This document shows positions 25,809-34,418 of a DNA stretch of 64,000 nucleotides, one piece after another. A program made the translations under genes and the position numbers. Each line of letters opens with the position of its first letter. The stretch's first letter is position 1. The stretch spans positions 2,829,903-2,893,902 of the forward strand of contig NZ_CH672387.1 in the NCBI RefSeq assembly GCF_000153465.1. The letters run 5' to 3'. The notes beneath the pieces were generated by a model. The model made no database searches and was not told the origin of the DNA. It worked only from the letters and a program-made list of their open reading frames with translations. This DNA comes from Aurantimonas manganoxydans SI85-9A1. Its GTDB lineage: Bacteria; Pseudomonadota; Alphaproteobacteria; Rhizobiales; Rhizobiaceae.

Positions 25809-26750
25809 TCAGCTTCGCTTCATCTTCGGGTCCAGCGCATCGCGCAGGCCGTCGCCGACGAGGTTGATCGCGAGCACCGTGATCAGGATGGCGAGGCCCG
25901 GGAAGGTCACCACCCACCAGGCGCGCAGGATGAACTCGCGTGCCTCGGCCAGCATGGTGCCCCATTCGGGCGTCGGCGGCTGCGCGCCCATGCCGAGGAA
26001 GCCGAGCGCCGCGGCGTCGAGAATGGCGTTGGAGAAGGACAGGGTCGCCTGGACGATCAGAGGGCCAAGGCAATTGGGCAGGATCGTCACCAGCATCAGC
26101 CGCAGCGGCCCGGCGCCGACGACGCGGGCGGCGGTGACGTATTCGCGCTGCTTCTCGGCCATCACCGAGGCGCGCGTCAGGCGGACGAAATGCGGCTGCA
26201 GGACGAGCGAGATGGCGATCATCGCATTGGTCAGGCCCGGCCCGAGCACGGCCACGAGAACCAGCGCCAGCAGCAGCGAGGGAAAGGCGAGGATGATGTC
26301 CATCACCCGCATGATCACCGTGTCGACCCAGCCGCCGACATAGCCGGCGATCAGGCCAACGGCGATGCCGACACTCACCGCGATGACGACGACCACGACG
26401 CCGATGAACAGCGAATAGCGCGAGCCGTAGATCAGCCGCGAGAGGATATCGCGCCCGATCGCGTCGGTGCCGAGGAAATACGCCCACTGGCCGCCTTCCT
26501 GCCAGGCCGGCGGCAGCAGTTGCGCGTTGGAATTCGTCAGCACGGCCGAATGGGGCGCCAGCAGCGGAGCCGCCAGGGCGATGAACACGATCGTCAGGAA
26601 CACGGCGAGGCCGACCACCGCGCCCTTGTTCTCGGAGAAATAGAACCAGAACTCGGCCAGCATCTGCCGGCGCACACTCTTGGCCGGCTTGCGGTCCGGA
26701 ATGTCGGCGCCAACGCCTTCGGCGGCTTCCTGGGCTTCGATATGGCTCAT
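25809..26750 (-). CDS. dppC: dipeptide/oligopeptide ABC importer, permease (DppC)
   Basis: 313 residues with the N-terminal OppC_N region (FSENKGAVVGLAVFLTIVFIALAAPLLAPH) and a permease domain of five further helices; the EAA loop is REYVTAARVVGAGPLRLMLVTILPN. Pairs with DppB to form the channel. The gene starts ten bases after the dppB stop, consistent with one operon. Confidence 0.92.
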   Translation of the reverse strand: MSHIEAQEAAEGVGADIPDRKPAKSVRRQMLAEFWFYFSENKGAVVGLAVFLTIVFIALAAPLLAPHSAVLTNSNAQLLPPAWQEGGQWAYFLGTDAIGRDILSRLIYGSRYSLFIGVVVVVIAVSVGIAVGLIAGYVGGWVDTVIMRVMDIILAFPSLLLALVLVAVLGPGLTNAMIAISLVLQPHFVRLTRASVMAEKQREYVTAARVVGAGPLRLMLVTILPNCLGPLIVQATLSFSNAILDAAALGFLGMGAQPPTPEWGTMLAEAREFILRAWWVVTFPGLAILITVLAINLVGDGLRDALDPKMKRS

Positions 26751-26760
26751 CGCTCGCCTC

Positions 26761-27783
26761 CTACTTCGCCCGAACGCGGGGATTGATGACGCCGTACAGG
26801 AGATCGACGATCAGGTTGACGAGCATGATCATCATGGCGATCAGCAGCAGGCCGCCCTGGACGACCGGGTAGTCGCGCCGGAAGACGCTGTCGACCATCC
26901 ACTTGCCGATGCCGGGCCACGAAAAGATCGTCTCGGTGAGGATCGCGCCTGCCATGAGCACGCCGACCTGCAGGCCGATGGTGGTGACGACCGGGATCAG
27001 CGCGTTGCGCAGCGCATGGACACCGACCACGCGCTTGCGGGCCAGACCCTTGGCACGGGCGGTGCGGACATAGTCCTCGCCGAGAACCTCCAGCATGGCC
27101 GACCGGGTCTGCCGGGCGATGACGGCGAGCGGGATCGTCGCAAGCACGATCGACGGCAGGACGAGATGCGAGAGCGCCGAGGTGAAGGCGCCCTTCTGAC
27201 CCGACAGCAGCGAATCGATCAGCATGAAGCCGGTCTCGGCGGGGAAATAGTAGAGCAGCGAGATGCGGCCGGAGACAGGTGTCCACTGCAGGGTGCCGGA
27301 GAACAGGATGATCAGCAGCAGGCCCCACCAGAAGATCGGCATGGAATAGCCGACGAGCGCCGCGCCCATGACGCTCTGGTCGAACCAGGAGCCGCGCTTC
27401 ACCGCCGCGATCACGCCGGCCGGAATGCCGAGGCAGATGGCGATCACGATGGCGCAGAAGGACAGTTCCAGCGTTGCCGGGAACAGCGTGAAGAACTCGC
27501 CGGCCACGCCGCGCTTGGTGACGATCGAGGTCCCGAAATCGCCTTGGAACAGCCCGAACAGATAATCGAAATACTGGACGAAGAGAGGCCGGTCGTAGCC
27601 GAGTTGCTGCATGATCGCCGCGTGGCGCTCGGGGTCCATGACCCGCTCGCCGGCCATCAGCGCCACGGGATCGCCTGGCAGAAGCCGGATGAAGGCGAAG
27701 GCGACGATCGAGACACCGATGAAGGTCGGGATCAGGACCAGTAGTCGGGAGAGAAGAAAGCGCTGCATATTGGCTTGTCGCAT
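26761..27783 (-). CDS. dppB: dipeptide/oligopeptide ABC importer, permease (DppB)
   Basis: 340 residues, first helix at about residues 7-30 (FLLSRLLVLIPTFIGVSIVAFAF), large periplasmic loop, then the permease domain with EAA loop DYVRTARAKGLARKRVVGVHALRNAL. M6 (27768) is an equally good start; neither has a strong ribosome site. About 200 bases separate it from dppA and contain a hairpin. Confidence 0.92.
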   Translation of the reverse strand: MRQANMQRFLLSRLLVLIPTFIGVSIVAFAFIRLLPGDPVALMAGERVMDPERHAAIMQQLGYDRPLFVQYFDYLFGLFQGDFGTSIVTKRGVAGEFFTLFPATLELSFCAIVIAICLGIPAGVIAAVKRGSWFDQSVMGAALVGYSMPIFWWGLLLIILFSGTLQWTPVSGRISLLYYFPAETGFMLIDSLLSGQKGAFTSALSHLVLPSIVLATIPLAVIARQTRSAMLEVLGEDYVRTARAKGLARKRVVGVHALRNALIPVVTTIGLQVGVLMAGAILTETIFSWPGIGKWMVDSVFRRDYPVVQGGLLLIAMMIMLVNLIVDLLYGVINPRVRAK

Positions 27784-27933
27784 GTTTTGGGTGAGGCCGG
27801 TAGCGGTCTCGCGGCAGCGTCCTACACCATCCCGGCACCAAAGCGAACCCGCAAACGGCGGGAGTTCTGCGTCTTTTCAACCGCTTAGCATTCCGCCACG
27901 GCATCGGCGACGGATGCCCGGCGCCCAACGCAA

Positions 27934-27958
27934 ACGGGGCGGCTCGATGCCGCCCCGT
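27934..27958 (-). terminator. hairpin between dppA and dppB
   Basis: A perfect ten-pair stem, ACGGGGCGGC with GCCGCCCCGT, around a five-base loop, 26 bases after the dppA stop codon, followed on the minus strand by only TT. It is probably a partial terminator or processing-stable 3' end that raises DppA relative to the membrane components. Confidence 0.65.
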
Positions 27959-27984
27959 TCCATCCTCGCAATGTCGCGTCGAAG

Positions 27985-29580
27985 TTACTCGGCGATGTCG
28001 ACGCCGTCGAAGCGGTGATAGCCCAGCGGGTCCTGAACGAAGTTCTGAACCGGCTTCTGCATCGGCATGAACACCGTCGAATGGTCGATGGTCATCCAGG
28101 GCGCCTCTTCCTTGAAGACCTTCTGCGCCTGCTTGTAGAGCTCGACGCGTTCGGCCTGGTCCGAGGTTTCCTTGGCCTTGCTGACCAGCGAATCGAACTC
28201 CTCGCTGCACCACTGGGCGCGGTTGTTGCCGCCAACAGCGTCGCAGCCGAGCAGCGTGTCGAGGAAGTTGTCCGGGTCGCCATTGTCGCCGGTCCAGCCC
28301 AGCATCACCGCGCCGTCGCGGTCCTTGGCCTTGGACTTGTCCAGATACTCGCCCCATTCGTAGGAGACGATCTCCGACGTCACGCCGACCTTCTGCAGAT
28401 CGGCCTGCATCAGCTCGGCTGCGCGGCGCGCGTTGAGCATGTAGGGACGGCTGACCGGCATCGCCCAGAGCTTCATGGAGAGATCGGTCACGCCAGCCTC
28501 CTCGAGCATCTTCTTGGCGGCTTCCGGATCGTAGGTGTCGTCCTCGATGGTGTCGTCATAGGACCACATCGTCGGCGGGATCGGGTTCTTGGCGACGGTG
28601 GCGGCGCCCTGGAACACGGCGTCGACGATCGCCTGCTTGTTGACCGCCTTGTTCAGTGCCTTGCGGACCTCGACCTTGTCGAAGGGCGCCTGGGTCGTAT
28701 TGTAGGCGAGATAGGCGACGTTCAGGCCTTCCTGCTCGAGAACCGTCAGGCTCTCATTGGCCTGCATCGACTCCACGTCGGCGGCGTTCGGATACGGCAT
28801 GATGTGGCATTCGCCGGCCAGCAGCTTCTGGGCGCGGACCGACGCATCGGTGGTGATCGCGAAGACCAGATCGTCGATCGGCTGCTTGCCGGCCCAGTAG
28901 TCCGGATGCGCGCCATAGCGGATCACGGCGTCCGGCTGATAGGCCACGAACTGGAACGGCCCGGTGCCCAGCGGCTGCTGGTTCAGCGTCGCCATGTTGC
29001 CGTCAGCTTCCAGCTTGTCGGCATATTCCTTCGACATGATCGAGGCGAAGTCCATCGCCAGATCGGCCAGGAACGGGGCTTCGGGCCGGGTCAGCGTGAA
29101 CTTGACGGTCAGGTCGTCGACCTTCTCGATCGACTCGATCAGGTCCGGGAAGCCCATGCCGTTGGCATATTCCCAGCTGGCGCCGGTCACATACTGGTTC
29201 CAGGGATTGTCGGACTTCAGCTGGCGCTCGAAGGAGAAGATCACGTCGTCGGCGTTGAGCGGCCGGGTCGGCGTGAAGAAGTCGGTGGTCTGGAACTGCG
29301 CGTCGGAGCGCAGCTTGAAGGTGTATTCCGTGCCGTCCTCGGAGACTTCCCAGGATTCGGCAAGACCCGGCTCGATCTCGGTGGAGCCGTGCTTGAACTC
29401 GACGAGGCGGTTATAGACCGTGCGCGACGCCGCGTCGAAGGTGGTGCCGGCGGTGTAGAGCGCCGGATCGAAGCCCTCGGGCGACCCTTCCGAGCAATAG
29501 ACGAGCGTCTTGGCCGATGCGGCCGAGCCGAGCGCCATGGTCAGCGCGGTCGCGGCCAGCAGCCGGGTTGCAAACTTCAT
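27985..29580 (-). CDS. dppA: dipeptide ABC importer, periplasmic binding protein (DppA)
   Basis: 531 residues from the MKFAT methionine (29580), with GGGAG upstream; longer starts lack a signal peptide. Signal peptide ends at A-S-A-K near residue 24. The mature protein begins KTLVYCSEGSPEGFDPALYTAG, very characteristic of DppA, and keeps the two cysteine pairs of the family and the TGP-F motif (QPLGTGPFQF). It delivers dipeptides, possibly also heme or 5-aminolevulinate as reported for some DppA proteins, to DppBCDF. Confidence 0.93.
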   Translation of the reverse strand: MKFATRLLAATALTMALGSAASAKTLVYCSEGSPEGFDPALYTAGTTFDAASRTVYNRLVEFKHGSTEIEPGLAESWEVSEDGTEYTFKLRSDAQFQTTDFFTPTRPLNADDVIFSFERQLKSDNPWNQYVTGASWEYANGMGFPDLIESIEKVDDLTVKFTLTRPEAPFLADLAMDFASIMSKEYADKLEADGNMATLNQQPLGTGPFQFVAYQPDAVIRYGAHPDYWAGKQPIDDLVFAITTDASVRAQKLLAGECHIMPYPNAADVESMQANESLTVLEQEGLNVAYLAYNTTQAPFDKVEVRKALNKAVNKQAIVDAVFQGAATVAKNPIPPTMWSYDDTIEDDTYDPEAAKKMLEEAGVTDLSMKLWAMPVSRPYMLNARRAAELMQADLQKVGVTSEIVSYEWGEYLDKSKAKDRDGAVMLGWTGDNGDPDNFLDTLLGCDAVGGNNRAQWCSEEFDSLVSKAKETSDQAERVELYKQAQKVFKEEAPWMTIDHSTVFMPMQKPVQNFVQDPLGYHRFDGVDIAE

Positions 29581-29677
29581 GGATGACATCTCCCGAATAG
29601 CGATGCGGACGGAGAGTCCGCGGAGGCCGGCATCCCACAAGTTTTGCAAAAATCATGCAAGCGCAATTTTTGACCAG

Positions 29678-30841
29678 TTACTCAAAAACGATCTCGGGAG
29701 CCGGCGCCGCATGAGCCCCCAGTTCCAGGCGGGCCAGCGTGCGCGCGGCGATGTCCTTGTAGATGGCGGCATGCGGGCCGTCCGGCTCCCCGGCGACGAC
29801 CGGGTGGCCGCTGTCCGAGCTCTCGCGGATCGCCATCTCGATCGGCACTTCGCCGAGAAACGGCACGCCCAGCCGCTCGGCCTCGTCGCGGGCGCCGCCA
29901 TGGCCGAAGATGTCGTAGCGATGGCCGGTATCGGGTGCGATGAAATAGCTCATGTTCTCGACGATGCCGAGCACGGGAACATCGACCTTCTGGAACATGG
30001 CGAGACCCTTGCGGGCGTCGATCAGGGCCAGATCCTGCGGCGTCGAGACGATGACCGCCCCGGCCAGCGGCACGTTCTGCGCCATGGTGAGCTGCGCGTC
30101 GCCGGTGCCCGGCGGCATGTCGACGACCAGAATGTCGAGCTCGCCCCATTCCACCTCGCGCAGCATCTGGGTCAGCGCCGACATCACCATCGGCCCGCGC
30201 CAGATCATCGGCACCTCCTCGTTGACGAGGAAGCCCATCGACATCGCCTTCAGCCCGTAGGCCTCGAGCGGGATCATGGCGCGACCGCCGGAGGTGCGCG
30301 GCTTGCCTTTCAGATTGAGCAGACGCGGGATCGACGGGCCGTAGATGTCGGCGTCGAGAATGCCGACCTTCATGCCGACCGCGGCAAAGCCGAGGGCCAG
30401 ATTGACCGCTGTCGTCGATTTGCCGACGCCGCCCTTGCCCGATGCGACGGCAACGATGCGGGTAATGCCGGGGATGCCGGGCTTCTGCGACGGCTGACGC
30501 TGCGGGGCCGGCGACGATGGCGCCTCGCCCGGCCGGATCGCCTGCCCCGGACGTGCGGACGGTGCCGGCCGCTCGGGCGCCGAGCCGGCGGGGCGTTCGG
30601 CGGTCAGCGCGACCAGTGCGCTGGTAATCCCTTCGACGCCCGCAACGGCACTTTCGATGCTGCGGCAGAACGGTTCGAAGCGCTCCGCTTCGGTCGTGGG
30701 AACCGACAGCGAGAAGAACGCCTTGCCGTCGGCGATGAAGATGTCGGAGACCATGTCGCGGGAAACGACGTCGCCCTTGCCGTCTGGCGCGTCCATCGCT
30801 TTCAGGATGGTCAGGATGCGCGACTTCTGCGCTTCGCTCAT
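29678..30841 (-). CDS. mrp: Mrp/ApbC/NBP35-family P-loop iron-sulfur carrier
   Basis: 387 residues from ATG 30841 with AAGGAG upstream; the much longer open frame above it is not protein-like. Residues 1-80 form a MIP18-type (DUF59) domain, 81-125 a Pro/Ala-rich linker, then the deviant Walker A A-S-G-K-G-G-V-G-K-S-T (Lys141) and V-V-D-M-P-P-G-T-G-D. The family carries Fe-S clusters to apoproteins. The usual C-x2-C after E-N-M-S-Y-F is absent here (the sequence reads F-I-A-P-D-T-G-H), so cluster binding must differ or rely on other residues. Divergent from the HugZ-like gene. Confidence 0.9.
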   Translation of the reverse strand: MSEAQKSRILTILKAMDAPDGKGDVVSRDMVSDIFIADGKAFFSLSVPTTEAERFEPFCRSIESAVAGVEGITSALVALTAERPAGSAPERPAPSARPGQAIRPGEAPSSPAPQRQPSQKPGIPGITRIVAVASGKGGVGKSTTAVNLALGFAAVGMKVGILDADIYGPSIPRLLNLKGKPRTSGGRAMIPLEAYGLKAMSMGFLVNEEVPMIWRGPMVMSALTQMLREVEWGELDILVVDMPPGTGDAQLTMAQNVPLAGAVIVSTPQDLALIDARKGLAMFQKVDVPVLGIVENMSYFIAPDTGHRYDIFGHGGARDEAERLGVPFLGEVPIEMAIRESSDSGHPVVAGEPDGPHAAIYKDIAARTLARLELGAHAAPAPEIVFE

Positions 30842-31075
30842 TCTCGGCTCCTTCGGTCTTGCCGCCCCCGCCGATCCGCTACCGCCTTCGAAGGCATGCT
30901 GCGGCCCATGCGGACGATGCCGGCGCGTTCGCCCCGGCTCGGCCCCGTGCTCGTGTGCTTGATGCTTCTGCGCTGATATCGTGCCTCGGCGGCGATATCC
31001 AACCGGAATGCCCGGACTTAATGCAACGCCGCCCGTCCTGATGCGCATCGCCGCACGTCGGGCTAGTCTGCCGGG

Positions 31076-31912
31076 ATGACCGATCGCACCGCAACATCCG
31101 GGATCTCCGCCGCCCCTGCAGAAAGGGACGCCACGCCCGCGCCGCGCGATGGCGATCCCGCGCCGCGCGATGGCGATCCCGCGCCATCCGTCCTGCAGCA
31201 AGTGGACGATTCGGCCCGGCGACTGGCACGATCGCTGCTGCGCGGTGCGCGGGACGGAATGCTGGCGGTGCTGCGACCCGGCGACGGACATCCCGCGGCG
31301 AGCCTGGTTCTCGTTGCAACGGACTTCCAGGGACGACCGCTCCTGCTCGTCTCCGCGCTGGCGCTGCATTCCGCGGCGCTCGACGCCGACCGGCGCTGTT
31401 CGCTGCTGGTGTCGCGCCCCGGCAAGGGCGATCCCCTCGCCCATCCCCGCCTCACGGTTTTCGCAACCGCCAGTGTCGTGGCAGCGGACGATCCCGAGCG
31501 GCCGGGGCTGCGGGACCGCTTCCTGGCGCGACACCCGAAGGCAGCGCTCTACGCGGACTTCGCAGATTTCCGGATGATCCGGCTGGAGCCGGAGACGGCT
31601 TCGCTCAATGGCGGCTTTGCCCGCGCCTTCGCCCTCGAACGGGGCGACCTCGTCGACACGCCTGCGCCGGAACTCGCGGCGACGGCAATGCGCGCCCGCG
31701 ACCACATGAACGACGACCACCGCGACGCCATCGACACGCTGGCGGCGTCAGCCGGGCTTTCGGAAGACGGATGGCGCATCGCGACCATGGATCGCTTCGG
31801 GTTCGAAGTCGTTCGCGGAGATCGTCTGGCGCGGATGGAGTTCGGTCTCGATGCGGCCGCGCACGGCTATCGCGACGCGTTTGTGTCGCTCGTTCGCAGT
31901 CAGGCGGACTGA
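31076..31912 (+). CDS. HugZ-like protein (split-barrel PNPOx-like domain + DUF2470)
   Basis: 278 residues. A disordered N-terminal 37 residues with a seven-residue repeat (R-D-G-D-P-A-P, twice and a partial copy) precede a split-barrel domain (about 45-190; RDGMLAVLRP, DADRRCSLLV, FLARHPKAALYADFADFRMIRLEPE) and a C-terminal DUF2470 domain (HMNDDHRDAIDTLA). This two-domain layout is that of HugZ/HutZ heme-binding oxygenases and of general pyridoxamine-phosphate-oxidase-like proteins. Heme use is uncertain: no iron-uptake genes or clear RirA/Irr sites are adjacent. No strong ribosome site is visible before the ATG. Confidence 0.8.
   Translation: MTDRTATSGISAAPAERDATPAPRDGDPAPRDGDPAPSVLQQVDDSARRLARSLLRGARDGMLAVLRPGDGHPAASLVLVATDFQGRPLLLVSALALHSAALDADRRCSLLVSRPGKGDPLAHPRLTVFATASVVAADDPERPGLRDRFLARHPKAALYADFADFRMIRLEPETASLNGGFARAFALERGDLVDTPAPELAATAMRARDHMNDDHRDAIDTLAASAGLSEDGWRIATMDRFGFEVVRGDRLARMEFGLDAAAHGYRDAFVSLVRSQAD
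31138..31186 (+). repeat. 21-base tandem repeat inside the HugZ-like gene
   Basis: The unit GCGCGATGGCGATCCCGCGCC begins at 31144 and again at 31165, with a partial third copy to about 31186. It is in frame and encodes the repeated R-D-G-D-P-A-P of the N-terminal tail. Such a repeat can change copy number by slippage without breaking the frame. Confidence 0.8.
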
Positions 31913-31937
31913 ACCCGATCGGCGCGGATCGCGAGCG

Positions 31938-32252
31938 CTAGAGCCTGTAGCCATCCGGGCAGGATGAGCGGAACCGCAGATTGCTATTGCCGCGCACATA
32001 GATGCACTGGCCGGCGGCATTGGCGGCCTGGCCGATGACCCGGTCGCCCGGCTCCACGGCAACCTCTGGAAGGCGCCCGACGCGGTAGGGCGCATCCTCT
32101 GCGCCTTCCAGTCCGAAGACCGCGCCGAAGACCGGCGGCAATCCCGTGCCGGAACATCCCGAGACGAGCAGCAGGCCGGCCAGTCCCGCTCCCCAAGCAA
32201 TGAGAGCCGGCCGCCGCCGCTTGCCCAATGCCTGACGGCAATCCTTCGTCAT
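31938..32252 (-). CDS. small lipoprotein, function unknown
   Basis: 104 residues from ATG 32252 (longer in-frame starts have no protein-like sequence). A positively charged N-terminus, a hydrophobic stretch and the lipobox L-V-S-G-C with Cys33 indicate an outer- or inner-membrane lipoprotein. The mature part (PYRVGRLPEVAVEPGDRVIGQAANAAGQCIYV) ends with S-S-C-P-D-G-Y-R-L, similar to the C-terminus of the neighbouring glycine-zipper lipoprotein. I do not recognise a family. Confidence 0.65.
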   Translation of the reverse strand: MTKDCRQALGKRRRPALIAWGAGLAGLLLVSGCSGTGLPPVFGAVFGLEGAEDAPYRVGRLPEVAVEPGDRVIGQAANAAGQCIYVRGNSNLRFRSSCPDGYRL

Positions 32253-32301
32253 GTGAGCCAGATTCCCTTGATCCGCGAATAGCTGCCTGTGCACCCAAAC
32301 G

Positions 32302-32336
32302 AAAAAACGGCCGCCGAGCGCAAGCTCGACGACCGT
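32302..32336 (-). terminator. strong terminator after the glycine-zipper lipoprotein gene
   Basis: On the minus strand a 13-pair stem (32336-32324 with 32319-32307, two G-U pairs), loop TTGC, then six T residues (32307-32302 region). Textbook Rho-independent terminator 35 bases past the stop codon. Confidence 0.9.
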
Positions 32337-32370
32337 CATTCTCGTCAGCGGGTCGCGAGACCCGAAGTGA

Positions 32371-32655
32371 TCAATAACCGTCCGGGCAGCGGTAGATGTT
32401 ACCGTCCGAATAGCGGCAATAACCGTCGCGCTCCTTGGAGCGGCCAATCACGTTACCCGCGATGGCGCCACCGGCCGCGCCGATCGCGCCGCCGATCAGG
32501 GCACCCTCGGCATTGCCGCTTACGCCCGCTCCGATCGCCGCGCCGCCGAGGCCGCCGAGCGCCGCACCGCCGGCAGTGTAGCGATCTTCAGTCGTGCAGC
32601 CTGCTGCCGCCAGGGTCAGTGCGGCGACAGCCGCGATCGAAAGCTTCTTGAACAT
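32371..32655 (-). CDS. glycine-zipper outer-membrane lipoprotein
   Basis: 94 residues from MFKKLS (32655), GAGGTGG ribosome site. Signal peptide with lipobox A-A-A-G-C (Cys20). The middle is a long glycine zipper (GGAALGGLGGAAIGAG...GGAIGAAGGAIAGNVIG), as in 17-kDa-antigen/YMGG-like proteins, predicted to insert in or lie on the membrane. The C-terminus YCRYSDGNIYRCPDGY has two cysteines. A perfect EcfG promoter lies 38 bases upstream, so it should be induced in the general stress response. Confidence 0.8.
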   Translation of the reverse strand: MFKKLSIAAVAALTLAAAGCTTEDRYTAGGAALGGLGGAAIGAGVSGNAEGALIGGAIGAAGGAIAGNVIGRSKERDGYCRYSDGNIYRCPDGY

Positions 32656-32692
32656 ATTTCCACCTCTCACAAACACAGTCGTCCCACCACGG

Positions 32693-32717
32693 AACGCTAC
32701 GCTATCAGTTTGGTTCC
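32693..32717 (-). promoter_or_regulatory. EcfG promoter of the glycine-zipper lipoprotein gene
   Basis: On the minus strand GGAAC (32717-32713), 16 bases, CGTT (32696-32693): exact match to the EcfG consensus, placed about 38 bases before the start codon. Confidence 0.85.
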
Positions 32718-32765
32718 ATCACCAGTGCACGATCGTATCCCCCGGCCAATTCGGCCGAACAATCC

Positions 32766-33056
32766 TTAGCGTGAGGCGACCATCTGCGGCTCGGCATCAA
32801 AGGTGATCAGCAGCTGGCCGTCCCGGCTGACCGCCCAGTCGATGGACGCGGACTGTTCGAAGACCTCTTCATCGACAGCCTTGCAGGCGCCGTAGACCTT
32901 GCGCTGTTCCGAACCGCTCAAGCGGATCTGCAGACCCAGATCCTGCTGGCATTCGGCAACGGTTTCGTAAGCGGGGACGGGAACCGGAATTTCCTTGCAG
33001 ACGGAAGCATCGCCTGAACATCCGACCAGCAGCATGAAAGCAGCAACGTGTTCCAT
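32766..33056 (-). CDS. small secreted/lipoprotein-like protein, function unknown
   Basis: 96 residues, good AGGAGAGG ribosome site. A short hydrophobic start (MEHVAAFMLLVGC) ends in a lipobox-like L-V-G-C at Cys13, although the signal is unusually short and lacks a positive charge. Three further cysteines (20, 37, 59) could form disulfides in the periplasm. No family recognised. A perfect EcfG promoter is only 22 bases upstream of the ATG, placing it in the general stress regulon next to phyR and its putative kinase. Confidence 0.65.
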   Translation of the reverse strand: MEHVAAFMLLVGCSGDASVCKEIPVPVPAYETVAECQQDLGLQIRLSGSEQRKVYGACKAVDEEVFEQSASIDWAVSRDGQLLITFDAEPQMVASR

Positions 33057-33078
33057 CGAACCTCTCCTTTGGCTCTAC

Positions 33079-33103
33079 AACGGGCCTTCGGCAGAGAGGT
33101 TCC
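33079..33103 (-). promoter_or_regulatory. EcfG promoter of the 96-residue protein gene
   Basis: On the minus strand GGAAC (33103-33099), 16 bases, CGTT (33082-33079). Exact EcfG consensus 22 bases before the start codon. Confidence 0.85.
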
Positions 33104-33197
33104 ACAGCGACAGGTTCGGATCGCGATTTTTCCGAAACTACATGATCACGGGGGCGGAACCCGGATCTGACGTTACGTAGGGCTTCCGAAATCGGCG

Positions 33198-34181
33198 TCA
33201 GGCGGAATCGCGCCGGCCGTTGGAGGTGATCTCGTATTGCGCCGCCGGGATGACCAGCGTGTAGCGGATCCCGTCGGGGAGATATTCGAGCCTCGCTTCG
33301 CCGCCGACGGCGTTCGGAACGATGCGCTCGAGCGTCGAGGTGCCGAAGCGCGGGTCGCGCTCCAGCCGCACCCGCGGCCCGTTGCGCTCCTGCCAGACGA
33401 AGACAATCACCTGATCGTCGCCGCGCCAGTCGAAGCTGGCACGGATCGAGACGGAGCCGCCGGGAACCGACAGCGATCCGTAGGAGGCCGCGTTCACCGC
33501 CAATTCGTGCAGCGCCAGCCCGACATGGAGCGACGCCGTGGGCGACAGATAGACGTCGAGCGCGTCCACTACGATCTGGTCCATTCCGTCCGGCGCGTAG
33601 CGCTCGACCTGCATCCGCACGAGGCTCATCAGGTCGGCGCCGCGCCAGTCGGCGTCGGTGACGATGTCCTGCGAAGAGGCCAGCGACTGGATACGGCCGC
33701 GAAAGCGAACAAGGAATTCGGGAACGGTCACTGAGTGCCGCGCGGTCTGGCTCGCCAGGCTCTGGATGATCGCCAGGAGATTCTTCGACCGGTGCGACAG
33801 CTCGCGCAGCAGCGTCTTGAGCGTGTCTTCGCGGCGTTTCTGCTCGGTGATCTCGACCGACGTGCCGATAATCCCGCAGACGTCGCCGGCCTCGTTCTCG
33901 TCGACGTCGATGCGGATATCGAACCAGCGCACGGACGCGCCCTTGATCGTCGACAGCTCGAACCGGGCCGGCTTGCGGGTGTCGATGACGTTCTGCTTGA
34001 GCTTTTCGGAGCGTTCGGCCGCGCCGACCGGCAGGATGTCGCGATCGGCCATGCCCTCGACCGCCAGAGCAAGCCAGGACTCGCCGGCATTGTAGACCCA
34101 CGCATAGCGCAGATCACAATCCTGGGCGAAGACGGACACCTCCGTATTCGCCAATGCCCGCAACACCTTGTTCACCAACAT
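33198..34181 (-). CDS. PAS-HWE sensor histidine kinase, probable PhyR-pathway kinase
   Basis: About 327 residues from MLVNKVLRAL; a GTG six codons earlier is possible and the open frame extends to 34340. A PAS domain (about 10-125; ending GIIGTSVEITEQKRRED) is followed by the HWE-type phosphoacceptor R-E-L-S-H-R-S-K-N-L-L-A-I-I-Q and an HATPase domain with L-A-L-H-E-L-A-V-N-A-A-S-Y-G and the W-x-E motif (VFVWQERNGP) that names the HWE family. There is no membrane segment, so it senses a cytoplasmic cue. Adjacent downstream of phyR on the same strand, the usual place for a kinase that phosphorylates PhyR; inferred, not shown. Confidence 0.85.
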   Translation of the reverse strand: MLVNKVLRALANTEVSVFAQDCDLRYAWVYNAGESWLALAVEGMADRDILPVGAAERSEKLKQNVIDTRKPARFELSTIKGASVRWFDIRIDVDENEAGDVCGIIGTSVEITEQKRREDTLKTLLRELSHRSKNLLAIIQSLASQTARHSVTVPEFLVRFRGRIQSLASSQDIVTDADWRGADLMSLVRMQVERYAPDGMDQIVVDALDVYLSPTASLHVGLALHELAVNAASYGSLSVPGGSVSIRASFDWRGDDQVIVFVWQERNGPRVRLERDPRFGTSTLERIVPNAVGGEARLEYLPDGIRYTLVIPAAQYEITSNGRRDSA

Positions 34182-34418
34182 CGTATGCTCAATCGACACG
34201 AATACAACGGAGCGCGTCCGCCACCATTCGGGTTGCCGCCTCGCTTTGCGAAACGACCGCCCGTCCTCGACGACGCCCTGCCCCGTCCGGACCGCGGGGA
34301 CCGGCGCCCGGTGTCGGGCGATGCCCCCGCGGCACCGCAAGCAAAGTGCTCCCGGCGGGTCGCGTCCGGCCCATCACGGGTCGACACGCTCCGCGCCGGG
34401 GACAGCAGGCGACGTCCG

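Noticed and set aside
29640-29670. Sigma-54 type promoter before dppA (TTGCATG-N4-TTGCA)
   Set aside because: The essential GG of the -24 element is missing.
33160-33178. GGAAC followed by CGTT on the plus strand before the HWE kinase end
   Set aside because: The spacing is only 10 bases, too short for EcfG, and no plus-strand gene follows.
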